In this document: positions 1 through 12,841 of the stretch, in pieces | How the letters are laid out: each line of letters opens with the position of its first letter | How positions within the stretch are numbered: the first letter of the stretch is position 1 | Source: Thiomonas sp. | GTDB taxonomy: Bacteria; Pseudomonadota; Gammaproteobacteria; Burkholderiales; Burkholderiaceae_C | Length of the DNA: 47,189 nucleotides | Direction: 5' to 3' | Assembly (NCBI GenBank): GCA_023255715.1 | Contig: JAGDVQ010000065.1 | Coordinates: 1-47,189 of the forward strand | Position numbers and translations under genes: made by a program | Notes under the pieces: generated by a model | The model's input: only the letters and a program-made list of their open reading frames with translations | Told to the model about the DNA's origin: nothing | Database searches by the model: none

Positions 1-137
1 TTCCAGTCTGTTTCGCCAGTTTTGTCCGACACCACTCACCTCTCCGCATGACTTCCTCCCGTTTTTGGCGTGCATCTCCTGCTGGGCACACAGTACTGCG
101 TGCTCGCGCTTGGCGCGGTGTCTGGCCTGCTTCGCGC

Positions 138-1469
138 GTGTTCACCCGCCTTTTCAACCTCAACGATCCGCGCTGGGGCAAGGACGAGGGTGGGAACAGC
201 AACCAGAACAACAACCAGGACCCGAACCGTCGTCCCGGCAACGGCGGCCCCCCCGATCTGGACGAGCTCTGGCGTGATTTCAACCGCAAGCTCAACGGGC
301 TGTTCGGCAAGAAGCGCGGTGGCAATGGTGGTGGCATGGGAACCCCTCCGCAGCGCCCGGACCTCTACCCATCGGCCAAAGGCATGGGGGTCGGCTTTGT
401 CATTCTGGCTCTCATCGGAGTGCTTGGTTGGCTGTCTTCCGGGTTTTTCATCGTGCAGGAAGGACAGCAGGCCTCCGTCACGCGCTTTGGCAAGCTGGCC
501 TACATCGCCGATGCCGGATTCCACTGGCGTTTGCCCTACCCCTTCGAGGCTGACGAAATCATCAATGTCTCGCAGGTTCGCTCGGTCGAAGTCGGGCGAG
601 GCGGGGAGGTCAAGGCCACTGGGCTACCCGAATCGGCCATGCTGACCGAAGATGAAAACATCGTGGACGTGCGCTTTGCGGTGCAGTACCGCATCGACAA
701 CGTGGTGGAGTATCTCTACAACAATCGCAGCCCCGACGACGCGGTGTCGCAGGCTGCGGAAACTGCCGTGCGCGAGGTCGTCGGCAACAAGACTCTCGAC
801 TATGTGCTGTACGAAGGGCGTGAGCAAGTGGCCAGCGACGTCCAGGCCTTGACGCAGAAAATTCTTGACCGCTACAAAACCGGGATCGTCATCACCACGG
901 TCACGCTGCAGAATGTGCAACCGCCCGAGCAGGTGCAGGCCGCGTTTGATGACGCGATCAAGGCGGGTCAAGACCGGGAACGCCTGAAAAACGAAGCGCA
1001 GGCCTACGCCAACAACGTCATTCCGCGTGCGCAGGGCACGGCGTCACGCCTGATCCAGGATGCAGAGGCCTACAAGGCCCAGGTCGTTGCGCAGGCGCAA
1101 GGCGATACCTCGCGCTTCGACCAAATTCTTCAGCAGTACGAAAAGGCGCCGCAAGTCACGCGCGAGCGGATGTATCTCCAGACCATGCAAGACATTCTCA
1201 CCAGCGTTTCCAAGGTCATGGTGGATTCGCGCAGCAACAACAACCTGCTGTATCTCCCTCTCGACAAGTTGCTGCAGCAATCTGCGGGCAAGCCGTCATC
1301 GCCTGCGGTGCCCGCGCCTGCCGCCCCGGCCGCGGTGCCCGCCCTCCCGGCAGCCTCGGTGGGTGCCTCGCCCAGTGCGGTGGACAGTGCCGCTGCGCTG
1401 CCGGACGGCACGGCACCCGCTCCGTCCAGAACGTCGCGCGACACCCTGCGCGAGCGCAACTTCCAGTAA
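138..1469 (+). CDS. hflK: HflK, FtsH protease modulator (SPFH/band 7)
   Basis: ORF 48..1469 contains RLFNLNDPRWGKDEGG, a TM segment and band-7 domain (VQEGQQASVTRFGKL...). ATG at 48 would add an atypical 30-aa extension; in-frame GTG at 138 (VFTRLFNLNDPRWG) is more plausible. Start uncertain. Confidence 0.93.
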   Translation: MFTRLFNLNDPRWGKDEGGNSNQNNNQDPNRRPGNGGPPDLDELWRDFNRKLNGLFGKKRGGNGGGMGTPPQRPDLYPSAKGMGVGFVILALIGVLGWLSSGFFIVQEGQQASVTRFGKLAYIADAGFHWRLPYPFEADEIINVSQVRSVEVGRGGEVKATGLPESAMLTEDENIVDVRFAVQYRIDNVVEYLYNNRSPDDAVSQAAETAVREVVGNKTLDYVLYEGREQVASDVQALTQKILDRYKTGIVITTVTLQNVQPPEQVQAAFDDAIKAGQDRERLKNEAQAYANNVIPRAQGTASRLIQDAEAYKAQVVAQAQGDTSRFDQILQQYEKAPQVTRERMYLQTMQDILTSVSKVMVDSRSNNNLLYLPLDKLLQQSAGKPSSPAVPAPAAPAAVPALPAASVGASPSAVDSAAALPDGTAPAPSRTSRDTLRERNFQ

Positions 1470-1479
1470 GGACGGAGAC

Positions 1480-2370
1480 ATGAACAAAGTCATTCTGGCG
1501 ATTGCCGCCATCGTCGTTGCGCTGCTGGTGCTGTCATCGAGTCTGTTCGTTGTGGATCAGCGGCAGTTCGCCGCTGTCTTCGGCCTGGGACAGATCAAAC
1601 GCGTCATCAGCGAACCGGGTCTGTATTTCAAGGTTCCAGCGCCCTTCGAGAATGTGGTGTTTCTCGACAAGCGCATCCTGACCCTGCAGAGCCCGGATAC
1701 CGACCGTTTCATCACCGCCGAGAAAAAGAACGTGGTGGTGGACTGGTATCTGAAGTGGCGCATCACCAACCCGACCGAATTCATCCGCAGCTACGGCGGC
1801 GACCAACGCCGTGCCGGGGATCGCCTGTCACAGATCGTCAAGGCTGCACTGAACGAGCAGATCACCAAGCGCACCGTGCGGCAGGTGTTGGCGTCGCAGC
1901 GGGATCAGGTCATGCAGGATGTGCAGGCTGGCATTGCCAAGGACATCAAGGGCACGGGGATTCAGATCGTGGACATGCGTCTGACTCGGGTCGATTTTGT
2001 TGCCGCCATCACCCAGTCGGTGTATCGCCGCATGGAGGCCGAACGTCAGCGCGTGGCCAATGAGCTGCGATCGACAGGTTACGCCGAGGCCGAAAAAATC
2101 CGGGCCGAAGCCGACAAGCAGCGCGAAATCGTCATCTCCCAGGCCTACAGCAAGGCCCAGACCATCAAGGGTCAGGGCGATGCCGAGGCGTCTTCGATCT
2201 ACGCCAAGTCGTTCGGGCAGAATCCGCAGTTTGCCGAGTTCTACCGAAGTCTGGAAGCGTATCGCGCCAGTTTCAACAACAAGTCCGACGTCCTGGTGCT
2301 CGATCCGAACAGCCAGTTCTTCCAGTTCTTCCGCAGTCCTGGAGGTTCTGCGCCAAAGTCGGCCAAATGA
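1480..2370 (+). CDS. hflC: HflC, FtsH protease modulator
   Basis: MNKVILAIAAIVVALLVLSSSLFVVDQRQFAAVFGLGQIKR; SPFH protein directly after hflK; GGAG upstream of ATG 1480. Confidence 0.95.
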   Translation: MNKVILAIAAIVVALLVLSSSLFVVDQRQFAAVFGLGQIKRVISEPGLYFKVPAPFENVVFLDKRILTLQSPDTDRFITAEKKNVVVDWYLKWRITNPTEFIRSYGGDQRRAGDRLSQIVKAALNEQITKRTVRQVLASQRDQVMQDVQAGIAKDIKGTGIQIVDMRLTRVDFVAAITQSVYRRMEAERQRVANELRSTGYAEAEKIRAEADKQREIVISQAYSKAQTIKGQGDAEASSIYAKSFGQNPQFAEFYRSLEAYRASFNNKSDVLVLDPNSQFFQFFRSPGGSAPKSAK

Positions 2371-2423
2371 ACAAAAGCCCGGGTTGCGCATCCGGTTGAA
2401 GCGCGCCCGGGTCTCGGCTGTCT

Positions 2424-2609
2424 ATGCTGGACTCCCTGCTTCTCGCTCTTGGCCTGGTTCTGGTGCTCGAAGGGCTGATGCCCTTGCTTGTCCCACGCCA
2501 GTGGCGCGCGACGTTTCGCCAACTCATGGCCTTGACGGATGGGCAACTCCGGTTTGTCGGCTTGATTGCCGTGCTCGGTGGCCTTCTCCTGGTGCTTCTC
2601 CTCAAGTAA
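2424..2609 (+). CDS. DUF2065 family small inner-membrane protein (YjeT-like)
   Basis: 61 aa, two hydrophobic segments, MLDSLLLALGLVLVLEGLMPLLVP; typical position after hflC. Confidence 0.85.
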   Translation: MLDSLLLALGLVLVLEGLMPLLVPRQWRATFRQLMALTDGQLRFVGLIAVLGGLLLVLLLK

Positions 2610-2657
2610 GCTGAGAGGTTGGCGCGGATTGTCGCGTCGCCATTTTTTGCGCGTTCC

Positions 2658-3812
2658 ATGAGCAACTGGCGTCTTCCTGAATACTTTTCCGATGTGCTGC
2701 CCCGCGAGGCGGCGATCATCGAACATCTGCGCCGCGCCTGTCTGGACACCGCGCAGCGCCATGGCTACGCCCTGGTCATGCCGCCCTTGCTGGAGTTCGT
2801 CGACTCGCTGCTGTCAGGCACCGGGCAAGACCTCGACCTGCAGACCTTCAAGCTGGTCGATCAACTCTCCGGCCGCGCACTGGGCTTGCGCGCCGACATG
2901 ACACCGCAAGCCGCGCGCATCGATGCGCATCTGTTGAATCAGGATGGAGTGACGCGTGTCTGCTATTGCGGCAGTGCCGTGCGCACGCACCCGGAGGGTG
3001 TCCATGCCAGCCGAGAAATCCTGCAATTCGGTGCCGAGCTGTACGGGCATTCGGGACTGGAGGCCGATCTGGAAGTGCAGCAACTGTCCATGGCCTGTCT
3101 GCGCCTGGCCGGGGTCCATCACGCGGCGCTCGATCTGGCGGACAACCGCATTGTCCGCGGTGTGTTGTCTGGCCTGCTGCTCGGGCCGCAGGACATGGAG
3201 GCCATTCTGGATGCGCTTGCCAGCAAGGATGCAGGAGAACTTCGTGTGTTGACGCGCGCATGCACAGCGCAGCAGCGCGAGGCCATTCTCGTTCTGCCGG
3301 AGCTGTATGGCGATGCGCAGGTTCTGCAGGAGGCGCGCCGTGTCTTGCCGCAACACGCGCTGATCCAACGTGCGCTGGATGATTTGTCCACTCTCGCGCA
3401 GCACCACCAGCAGCAAGGCGTGACGGTGCAGATCGATCTGGCCGACATGCGTGGCTACCGCTATCACAGCGGCGTGATTTTCAGCGCCTATGCGCCGGGC
3501 TATGCGAATGCCGTGGCGCGAGGCGGGCGTTACGACGAAGTTGGCGCGAGTTTCGGCAGGCCGCGTGCGGCCACGGGCTTTTCCATGGATCTGCGCGAGG
3601 TGGCTGGACTGGCTGACGCCACTCCACCGCGCGCCGCCATTCTGGCCGAATGGTCTGATGCAGCCGGTTTGTCACAGGCGGTCGCCAATTTGCGACTGCG
3701 CGGAGAAACCGTGGTGCAATTGCCCCTGAATCAAATCGAATTGGCACGCGCCAGCTATGGCCGCCGACTGGTGCTGCGCAATGCCACCTGGCAGGTCGAA
3801 GACCTGGCCTGA
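2658..3812 (+). CDS. hisZ: ATP phosphoribosyltransferase regulatory subunit HisZ
   Basis: HisRS-like fold without the full synthetase: MSNWRLPEYFSDVLPREAAIIEHLRR...ALGLRADMTPQAARI...GGRYDEVGASFGRPRAATGFSMDL. Start chosen at ATG 2658. Confidence 0.9.
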   Translation: MSNWRLPEYFSDVLPREAAIIEHLRRACLDTAQRHGYALVMPPLLEFVDSLLSGTGQDLDLQTFKLVDQLSGRALGLRADMTPQAARIDAHLLNQDGVTRVCYCGSAVRTHPEGVHASREILQFGAELYGHSGLEADLEVQQLSMACLRLAGVHHAALDLADNRIVRGVLSGLLLGPQDMEAILDALASKDAGELRVLTRACTAQQREAILVLPELYGDAQVLQEARRVLPQHALIQRALDDLSTLAQHHQQQGVTVQIDLADMRGYRYHSGVIFSAYAPGYANAVARGGRYDEVGASFGRPRAATGFSMDLREVAGLADATPPRAAILAEWSDAAGLSQAVANLRLRGETVVQLPLNQIELARASYGRRLVLRNATWQVEDLA

Positions 3813-3839
3813 TTCGCCTCATACCGATTCTTTGACTGA

Positions 3840-5183
<1,344 letters not shown>

Positions 5184-5240
5184 GTGTCAGTCGCGCATCA
5201 GGCAGATTTCCACTTCCAACACGTTCACAAAGGTTTGGCC

Positions 5241-5765
5241 ATGCTCAGCGAGGACGGAAAGCATCTCTATGTTTCCTGGGACGAATACCACGCCCTGATC
5301 GAAAAGCTCGCGCTGAAGGTGCATGCCTCCGGCTGGGAGTTCGACCAGATTCTGTGCCTGGCCCGAGGCGGGGTGCGGCCGGGCGACATCCTGTCGCGCA
5401 TTTTCAACAAGCCCTTGGCCATCATGTCCACCAGCTCGTACCGCGAAAGCGCCGGGACGGTGCAGGGGCGCCTGGACATTGCGCGCTACATCACGCTGCC
5501 GCGCGGCGAGCTTGAGGGCCGGGTCCTGCTGGTCGACGATCTCGCCGATTCAGGCGAAACCCTCAAGGCAGTGGAAAACCACCTGCGCAGTGGCAGCGGA
5601 AAAATCACGGATCTGCGCAGCGCGGTGATCTGGGTCAAGGGCATTTCCACCTATTTGCCCGAGTACTACGTGGACATGTTGCCCACGAGTCCGTGGATTC
5701 ACCAGCCATTCGAAGAGTATGACGTGCTGCGGCCGGCCAAGCTGGCCGAGCGCTGGAAAATCTGA
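5241..5765 (+). CDS. Phosphoribosyltransferase of the xanthine/hypoxanthine-like (COG2236) family
   Basis: PRPP-binding motif VLLVDDLADSGETL; MLSEDGKHLYVSWDEYHALIEKLA start at ATG 5241; directly after purA. Confidence 0.85.
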   Translation: MLSEDGKHLYVSWDEYHALIEKLALKVHASGWEFDQILCLARGGVRPGDILSRIFNKPLAIMSTSSYRESAGTVQGRLDIARYITLPRGELEGRVLLVDDLADSGETLKAVENHLRSGSGKITDLRSAVIWVKGISTYLPEYYVDMLPTSPWIHQPFEEYDVLRPAKLAERWKI

Positions 5766-5784
5766 GTGCGCTGCAGATTTCGGC

Positions 5785-6318
5785 TCATCGGCAGTACTGG
5801 GCGATGAGTCCGGCGATGCGGGCGTGTTCTGCGGCACGCTGGGCGTCATCCATGATGGTGCGCTGTCCCTGGGCGTCGATCTGCACCATGCGTTGTCCGC
5901 TGTCGAGAATCTGAAGCTGTTGTTGCGCCTGCAGGCAGTTCTGCTGGTTCTGCAGCGCCTGCTCCTGCTGTTGCCGCAGTTTGGCCTGCTCCTGCGCGGC
6001 CTGATCCGCCGCTTTTTTCTCCGCGATCTTTTTCTCGAGCGCACTGCTCGCCTGCTGTTTTGCGCCCGCAGGCGCGGAGGACGGAGAGGCTGCGGTTTGC
6101 ATCGGCGCAACCGTCTGCGCTGGCCGCTGCAGGATGTTGCGCGCCGGCACCGTGGGCGGCGGGGGAACATCGCTGTAATGCATCACGCCTTGGGCATCGA
6201 GCCATTTCCACTGGGCTGCCTGGGCGGTCTGGCCGACCAGCAGAAGGGCGGGCAGAGCGAGGGCGGCTCTCAGCAGCAAATGGGGACGAGACTTGGCGGA
6301 TTGCATGAAAGGGTGCAT
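5785..6318 (-). CDS. DUF4124 domain exported protein with Gln-rich coiled coil
   Basis: Signal peptide LLLRAALALPALLLVGQTAQAA then QWKWLDAQGVMHYSDVPPPP (DUF4124 signature); Q-rich C-terminus. Only the C-terminal part of ORF 5785..8010 is real. Confidence 0.8.
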   Translation of the reverse strand: MHPFMQSAKSRPHLLLRAALALPALLLVGQTAQAAQWKWLDAQGVMHYSDVPPPPTVPARNILQRPAQTVAPMQTAASPSSAPAGAKQQASSALEKKIAEKKAADQAAQEQAKLRQQQEQALQNQQNCLQAQQQLQILDSGQRMVQIDAQGQRTIMDDAQRAAEHARIAGLIAQYCR

Positions 6319-6413
6319 GGCGGTTGACCTCAGAACATGCCGCAAGCTTAGCGTCTTCGCGGGGGCGGCTGCGTGTTTGTCTGGCCTGCAGGCTGCCGCC
6401 CGCGTTCGACCCC

Positions 6414-6419
6414 TATAAT
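6414..6419 (+). promoter_or_regulatory. Candidate guaB promoter -10 (TATAAT)
   Basis: cccTATAATttcc, 22 bp upstream of guaB ATG; -35 not obvious. Confidence 0.45.
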
Positions 6420-6441
6420 TTCCTTTTGCCCGGAGGCATCT

Positions 6442-7917
6442 ATGCGTCTTGTAGGAAAAGCGCTGACTTTCGACGATGTGTTGTTGGTCCCCGCGTATTC
6501 CCAGGTGTTGCCCAAAGACACCAACCTTGCGACTCGCCTGACTCGCAATATTTCCCTCAATATCCCTCTGGTTTCGGCCGCAATGGATACGGTGACCGAA
6601 TCCCGCCTGGCCATTGCCATGGCGCAGGAGGGAGGGATTGGCATCATCCACAAAAACCTCAGCGCCAAGGCGCAGGCCACCGAAGTGGCGCGGGTGAAGC
6701 GCTTTGAATCCGGGGTGCTGCGCGATCCCATCACCATTTCGCCCATCGTCAAGGTGCGCGATGTGATGCAGCTCTCGCGTCAGCATGGCATCTCCGGTTT
6801 TCCGGTCATCGAGAACGGCAAGGTCGTGGGCATCGTCACCAACCGGGACTTGCGGTTCGAAACCCGCCTGGACACGCCGGTGCGCGACATCATGACACCG
6901 CGCGAGCGGCTGATCACCGTGCCGGAGGGCGCGCCGCTGGAGCAGGCCAAGGCCCTGATGCATCAGCATCGCCTGGAACGCGTGCTGGTGGTCAATGCCG
7001 AATTCGAACTGCGCGGGCTGATGACGGTCAAGGACATCCAGAAAGCCACGGAGCGGCCCAACGCCGCACGCGACCCGCAAGGCAAGCTGCGCGCGGGCGC
7101 GGCAGTGGGTGTGGGCGAGGGCACGGAAGAGCGTGTCGAAGCGCTGGCCAATGCCGGTGTCGACGTGATCGTGGTGGATACTGCACATGGCCACAGCCAG
7201 GGCGTGCTCGACCGGGTGCGCTGGGTGAAGCGCAACTTTCCGCAGATCGAAGTGGTCGGCGGCAATATTGCGACGGGCGCCGCTGCCCTGGCTCTGGTGG
7301 ATGCAGGTGCGGACGGCGTGAAAGTGGGCATTGGCCCGGGCTCCATCTGCACCACGCGCATCATCGCGGGCGTCGGTGTGCCGCAGATCACCGCCATCGC
7401 CAACGTGGCCAAGGCGCTGGAGGGCACGGACGTGCCGCTGATCGCGGACGGCGGCATCCGCTACTCCGGCGACATCGCCAAGGCGATTGCTGCAGGTGCG
7501 TCCACCGTCATGATGGGCAGCATGTTCGCCGGCACCGAGGAGGCGCCGGGCGAGGCCATTCTGTACCAGGGCCGCGCGTACAAGGCATACCGTGGCATGG
7601 GCTCGATCGGGGCCATGAAGGCCGGCTCGGCCGATCGCTATTTCCAGGACGGCGCTGAAATGTCTTCTGCTGCGGGCAATGAGAAGTTCGTTCCGGAGGG
7701 CATCGAAGGCCGCGTGCCGCACAAGGGTCCGTTGGTCGCCATCATCTATCAGCTTGTCGGTGGCGTGCGCTCGTCCATGGGCTACTGCGGTTGCGCCAGC
7801 ATCGATGCGATGCGCGGTCAGGCCGAGTTTGTGCAAATCACCGCGGCCGGCATGCGCGAGAGCCATGTGCACGACGTGCAGATCACGCAGGAAGCGCCCA
7901 ACTACCACGTCGACTGA
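6442..7917 (+). CDS. guaB: IMP dehydrogenase
   Basis: [29 protein letters not shown] domains; [18 protein letters not shown] catalytic loop. Confidence 0.98.
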   Translation: MRLVGKALTFDDVLLVPAYSQVLPKDTNLATRLTRNISLNIPLVSAAMDTVTESRLAIAMAQEGGIGIIHKNLSAKAQATEVARVKRFESGVLRDPITISPIVKVRDVMQLSRQHGISGFPVIENGKVVGIVTNRDLRFETRLDTPVRDIMTPRERLITVPEGAPLEQAKALMHQHRLERVLVVNAEFELRGLMTVKDIQKATERPNAARDPQGKLRAGAAVGVGEGTEERVEALANAGVDVIVVDTAHGHSQGVLDRVRWVKRNFPQIEVVGGNIATGAAALALVDAGADGVKVGIGPGSICTTRIIAGVGVPQITAIANVAKALEGTDVPLIADGGIRYSGDIAKAIAAGASTVMMGSMFAGTEEAPGEAILYQGRAYKAYRGMGSIGAMKAGSADRYFQDGAEMSSAAGNEKFVPEGIEGRVPHKGPLVAIIYQLVGGVRSSMGYCGCASIDAMRGQAEFVQITAAGMRESHVHDVQITQEAPNYHVD

Positions 7918-7957
7918 CGCACCTCCCATCACCGACTCCGCGACAGCGTCAGCTTTC

Positions 7958-9541
<1,584 letters not shown>

Positions 9542-9545
9542 TGCG

Positions 9546-9764
9546 ATGCGCATGCTGTTCGGGCTCATCGGCTTGTTGCTCACTTTGCTTGTTCTGGTCT
9601 GGCTGGTGCGCACGCAGTTGACCGGACAGGTCGGTGTGTCAACACAGTCCGCGACGGCGGGTGCGCAGGGCGGTCAGGAACAGTCGGCATCGGCGGCGCT
9701 CAAGCAATTCAAGCAATCGCTGGACAAGGCGCTCAAGGCGCGTCCGGCCAGCGTGCCTGAATAG
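9546..9764 (+). CDS. Small single-TM hypothetical protein
   Basis: 72 aa, N-terminal TM MRMLFGLIGLLLTLLVLVWLV, tightly packed between guaA and tadA. Confidence 0.7.
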   Translation: MRMLFGLIGLLLTLLVLVWLVRTQLTGQVGVSTQSATAGAQGGQEQSASAALKQFKQSLDKALKARPASVPE

Positions 9765-10334
<570 letters not shown>

Positions 10335-10370
10335 TGGCGTCTTGTCTCTGCTCTGTTTCCGCACACGTTC

Positions 10371-11321
10371 ATGTCGACACCCGATTCAATTCCAGAACAG
10401 CACATGAAGCGCGGTCTTCTGCGCCTCGTTTCTCCCGCCGGTGCAGTGCAGGACGCCGCGCGCCTCGAACTGGCCAGAGCGCACCTGGAGGCGCTGGGTT
10501 TTCGCGTGCACGCCGGGGCGCAGGTCTTCGCGCGGGTGCAGCGTTTTGCAGGCACGGATGCCCAGCGCCTGCGTGCCCTGCACGATGCTGCGCGCAGCAA
10601 GGCTGACGTGGTGATGATGACGCGCGGCGGCTACGGCTTGAGCCGCCTGCTGCCCGTCATTGATTACCCCTTGCTGGCCGAGGCCATCAAGACGCGCAGG
10701 CAGATGTGGGTGGGGCACAGCGATTTCACCGCCCTGCAGTTGGCCCTGCTCGCCAAGGCCGGGGTGGTGACCTTCAGCGGGCCGATGGCCGCCTATGACT
10801 TTGGTGACAAGACCCCGGACGACATCACGGTCGACAGTTTCCTGGATGCCGCCGATGGCACGCTTGAAGCGGTGGGGTTTGCCTGCAACGACGCACCGCG
10901 CGGCTTCGACGTCACAGGCATTCTCTGGGGGGGGAATCTCGCCATGGTCGCCAGTCTGGTCGGCACCCCCTATCTCCCGCGTGTTGGAGGCGTGCTGTTC
11001 CTTGAGGACGTGAACGAGCATCCCTACAGCATCGAGCGCATGTTCAGCCAATTGCTCCACTCAGGGGTGTTGCAGCGGCAGAAGGCCGTCCTGCTCGGAC
11101 AGTTCACGGCGTACAAGCTGAGCGCCCATGATGCGGGTTACAACCTGGATGCCGCCATCGATTGGCTGCGCGCGCAACTCAAGCCGCACGGCGTGCCCGT
11201 GCTGACCGGATTGCCTTTTGGCCATGTGCGCACCAAGTTGACCTTGCCGCACGGGGTGCGCACACATGCCCTGCGCGATGGAAGCGAGGTTTTCCTGTTT
11301 TTCCCGCACGCCGGACACTGA
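10371..11321 (+). CDS. ldcA: Muramoyltetrapeptide (LD-) carboxypeptidase
   Basis: S66-family features: VSPAGAVQD, MMTRGGYGLSRLLP, VGHSDFTALQ, FLEDVNEHPYSIERM. Confidence 0.92.
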   Translation: MSTPDSIPEQHMKRGLLRLVSPAGAVQDAARLELARAHLEALGFRVHAGAQVFARVQRFAGTDAQRLRALHDAARSKADVVMMTRGGYGLSRLLPVIDYPLLAEAIKTRRQMWVGHSDFTALQLALLAKAGVVTFSGPMAAYDFGDKTPDDITVDSFLDAADGTLEAVGFACNDAPRGFDVTGILWGGNLAMVASLVGTPYLPRVGGVLFLEDVNEHPYSIERMFSQLLHSGVLQRQKAVLLGQFTAYKLSAHDAGYNLDAAIDWLRAQLKPHGVPVLTGLPFGHVRTKLTLPHGVRTHALRDGSEVFLFFPHAGH

Positions 11322-11343
11322 CGCCGCCCTGCAGGCGGGCGCT

Positions 11344-11619
11344 TTACCGTGACTGCCTGTGCTGCTGCTCGTATTCGCGCCGCAGGCGTTCCTGCTCGCC
11401 GGGTGGCAGGCGCTTGAAGCGCTGTTGCTCCTGCAGGATGCGATCACGCTGCTGCGGCGGCATTCTTTCCCACTGCTGATACGAACCCTGACCATCGCGC
11501 TGGTTCGCCCGTGCCGCTGGCGAGAACACCCCTGCGCTCAAGGCCGCCGCAATGGCGACGGACAGGAGGCTGCGGGCAAGGGTTTGCCCGGAATGGAACC
11601 GATCAGGCCGGATTGCCAT
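11344..11619 (-). CDS. DUF3106-like small exported protein
   Basis: 91 aa; signal peptide SLLSVAIAAALSAGVFSPAARA; WERMPPQQRDRILQEQQRFKRLPPGEQERLRREYEQQ. Confidence 0.75.
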   Translation of the reverse strand: MAIRPDRFHSGQTLARSLLSVAIAAALSAGVFSPAARANQRDGQGSYQQWERMPPQQRDRILQEQQRFKRLPPGEQERLRREYEQQHRQSR

Positions 11620-12028
11620 TTTGAAGTCCCTGTTGCAGCATCTGCGGATGGTTGGACAGCCACTGATAGAACTCGATGTTCTGCACCGCGTCCGCGACCT
11701 GCGGGCTGAGGCTGCCGGGATAGTTGCCTTCGTTCGAGGTGAGATGGGGCACGCTGATGAACACCGCCAGTGCCAGGGAGGCGGTTGCCATGCCAGCGGC
11801 GAACACCCGCGGCCAGCGCACGGCGCGCGGAGTGCGCCGGGGCAGACGTGCCGCAAGCTGGGGCAGGGGGCCGAGCTGGGCGCTGAGGCGCCGGCCGAAC
11901 TGCAGCGCTTCCTGACACCGCGGGCAGTGCTTGAGGTGCATTTCCATTTGCGCGGCCTGTTCAGCCGACGCCAGACCACTGCGATAGTGGTCGATCTGAG
12001 CTGGGGTGAGGTGGTTTTGGGTGGTCAT
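11603..12028 (-). CDS. Anti-sigma factor with ZAS-type zinc-finger motif and one TM segment
   Basis: HLKHCPRC (HxxxCxxC), then TM VFAAGMATASLALAVFISVP; immediately downstream of the ECF sigma gene. Confidence 0.8.
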   Translation of the reverse strand: MTTQNHLTPAQIDHYRSGLASAEQAAQMEMHLKHCPRCQEALQFGRRLSAQLGPLPQLAARLPRRTPRAVRWPRVFAAGMATASLALAVFISVPHLTSNEGNYPGSLSPQVADAVQNIEFYQWLSNHPQMLQQGLQNGNPA

Positions 12029-12050
12029 GATGTCACCTGATGCAGGCAAG

Positions 12051-12644
12051 TCAAACTTTAGCGGGATGGTCCGATTCAAGCAATTCCCGCAGACGGGTAA
12101 GGGCGCGCATGTGGTGGGTTTTCACGCTGCCTTCACTGACTTTCATCGCCATTGCGGTGTCCACGATGGACAGTCCCTCCATTTCGCGGAGCAAAAACGC
12201 CTCGCGCTGGCGTGGGCTGAGCGCGGAGATCGCATCGGCAATGCGCCCTGCAAGCTGACCGTTGGCAACTTCAGCCTCGGGGCCCATCGCGGTATCGGCC
12301 ACGGATTCCCAACTGGGTGGCTGATCCTCGTCTTCGTCGCTGGAGAAGAAAAAATCGAAAATCTTCTCCACCTTGCGCTTGCGGTGCATGTCGGTGATGC
12401 GATTGCGCAGGATGCTGTAGAACAGCGGCGCCCATTCTTCTGGCGGACGATCCTGGTAATGGCTCACCAGCTTGAGCAGGCTGTCCTGCACCACGTCGGC
12501 GGCCATGGCCGCATCGCGAAGCTCGATGAGTGCCACGCGTGTGGCGCGAACACGCACCTCGGCGCAAAACCGGTTCAGTGCGCTGGAGGTGGGTGCTGTG
12601 GCGTCACTCACGCGCACAGGGGAGAGAGCGTAGACATGTTCCAT
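12051..12644 (-). CDS. ECF (RpoE-like) RNA polymerase sigma factor
   Basis: Sigma2 region DAAMAADVVQDSLLKLV...WAPLFYSILRNRITDMHRKRK; sigma4 LSPRQREAFLLREMEGLSIVDTAMAMKVSEGSVKTHHMRALTRLRELL. Start chosen at ATG 12644. Confidence 0.9.
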   Translation of the reverse strand: MEHVYALSPVRVSDATAPTSSALNRFCAEVRVRATRVALIELRDAAMAADVVQDSLLKLVSHYQDRPPEEWAPLFYSILRNRITDMHRKRKVEKIFDFFFSSDEDEDQPPSWESVADTAMGPEAEVANGQLAGRIADAISALSPRQREAFLLREMEGLSIVDTAMAMKVSEGSVKTHHMRALTRLRELLESDHPAKV

Positions 12645-12841
12645 AGCATAGTGGGCCAGTTCGAGCGAGTGGTCACAGGGCGAAAAAGGTGCGTTTGCCT
12701 GAAGACAACGCAGCGATCGGCGCGGTGATGACAGGCCGTTCGGGGCGTGAGCATCTTTTTTCGGCGGTGGCAACGCGACGCATTCCGAATGCGCCTTCGT
12801 AGAATGCCCGTTCCAACTGCTTGCCCGCACGGGCCCTCCAA

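Noticed and set aside
11322-11345. Hairpin CCGCC-CTGCA-GGCGG between ldcA and the DUF3106 gene as a bidirectional terminator
   Set aside because: Short stem and only a TTT run; too weak to call.
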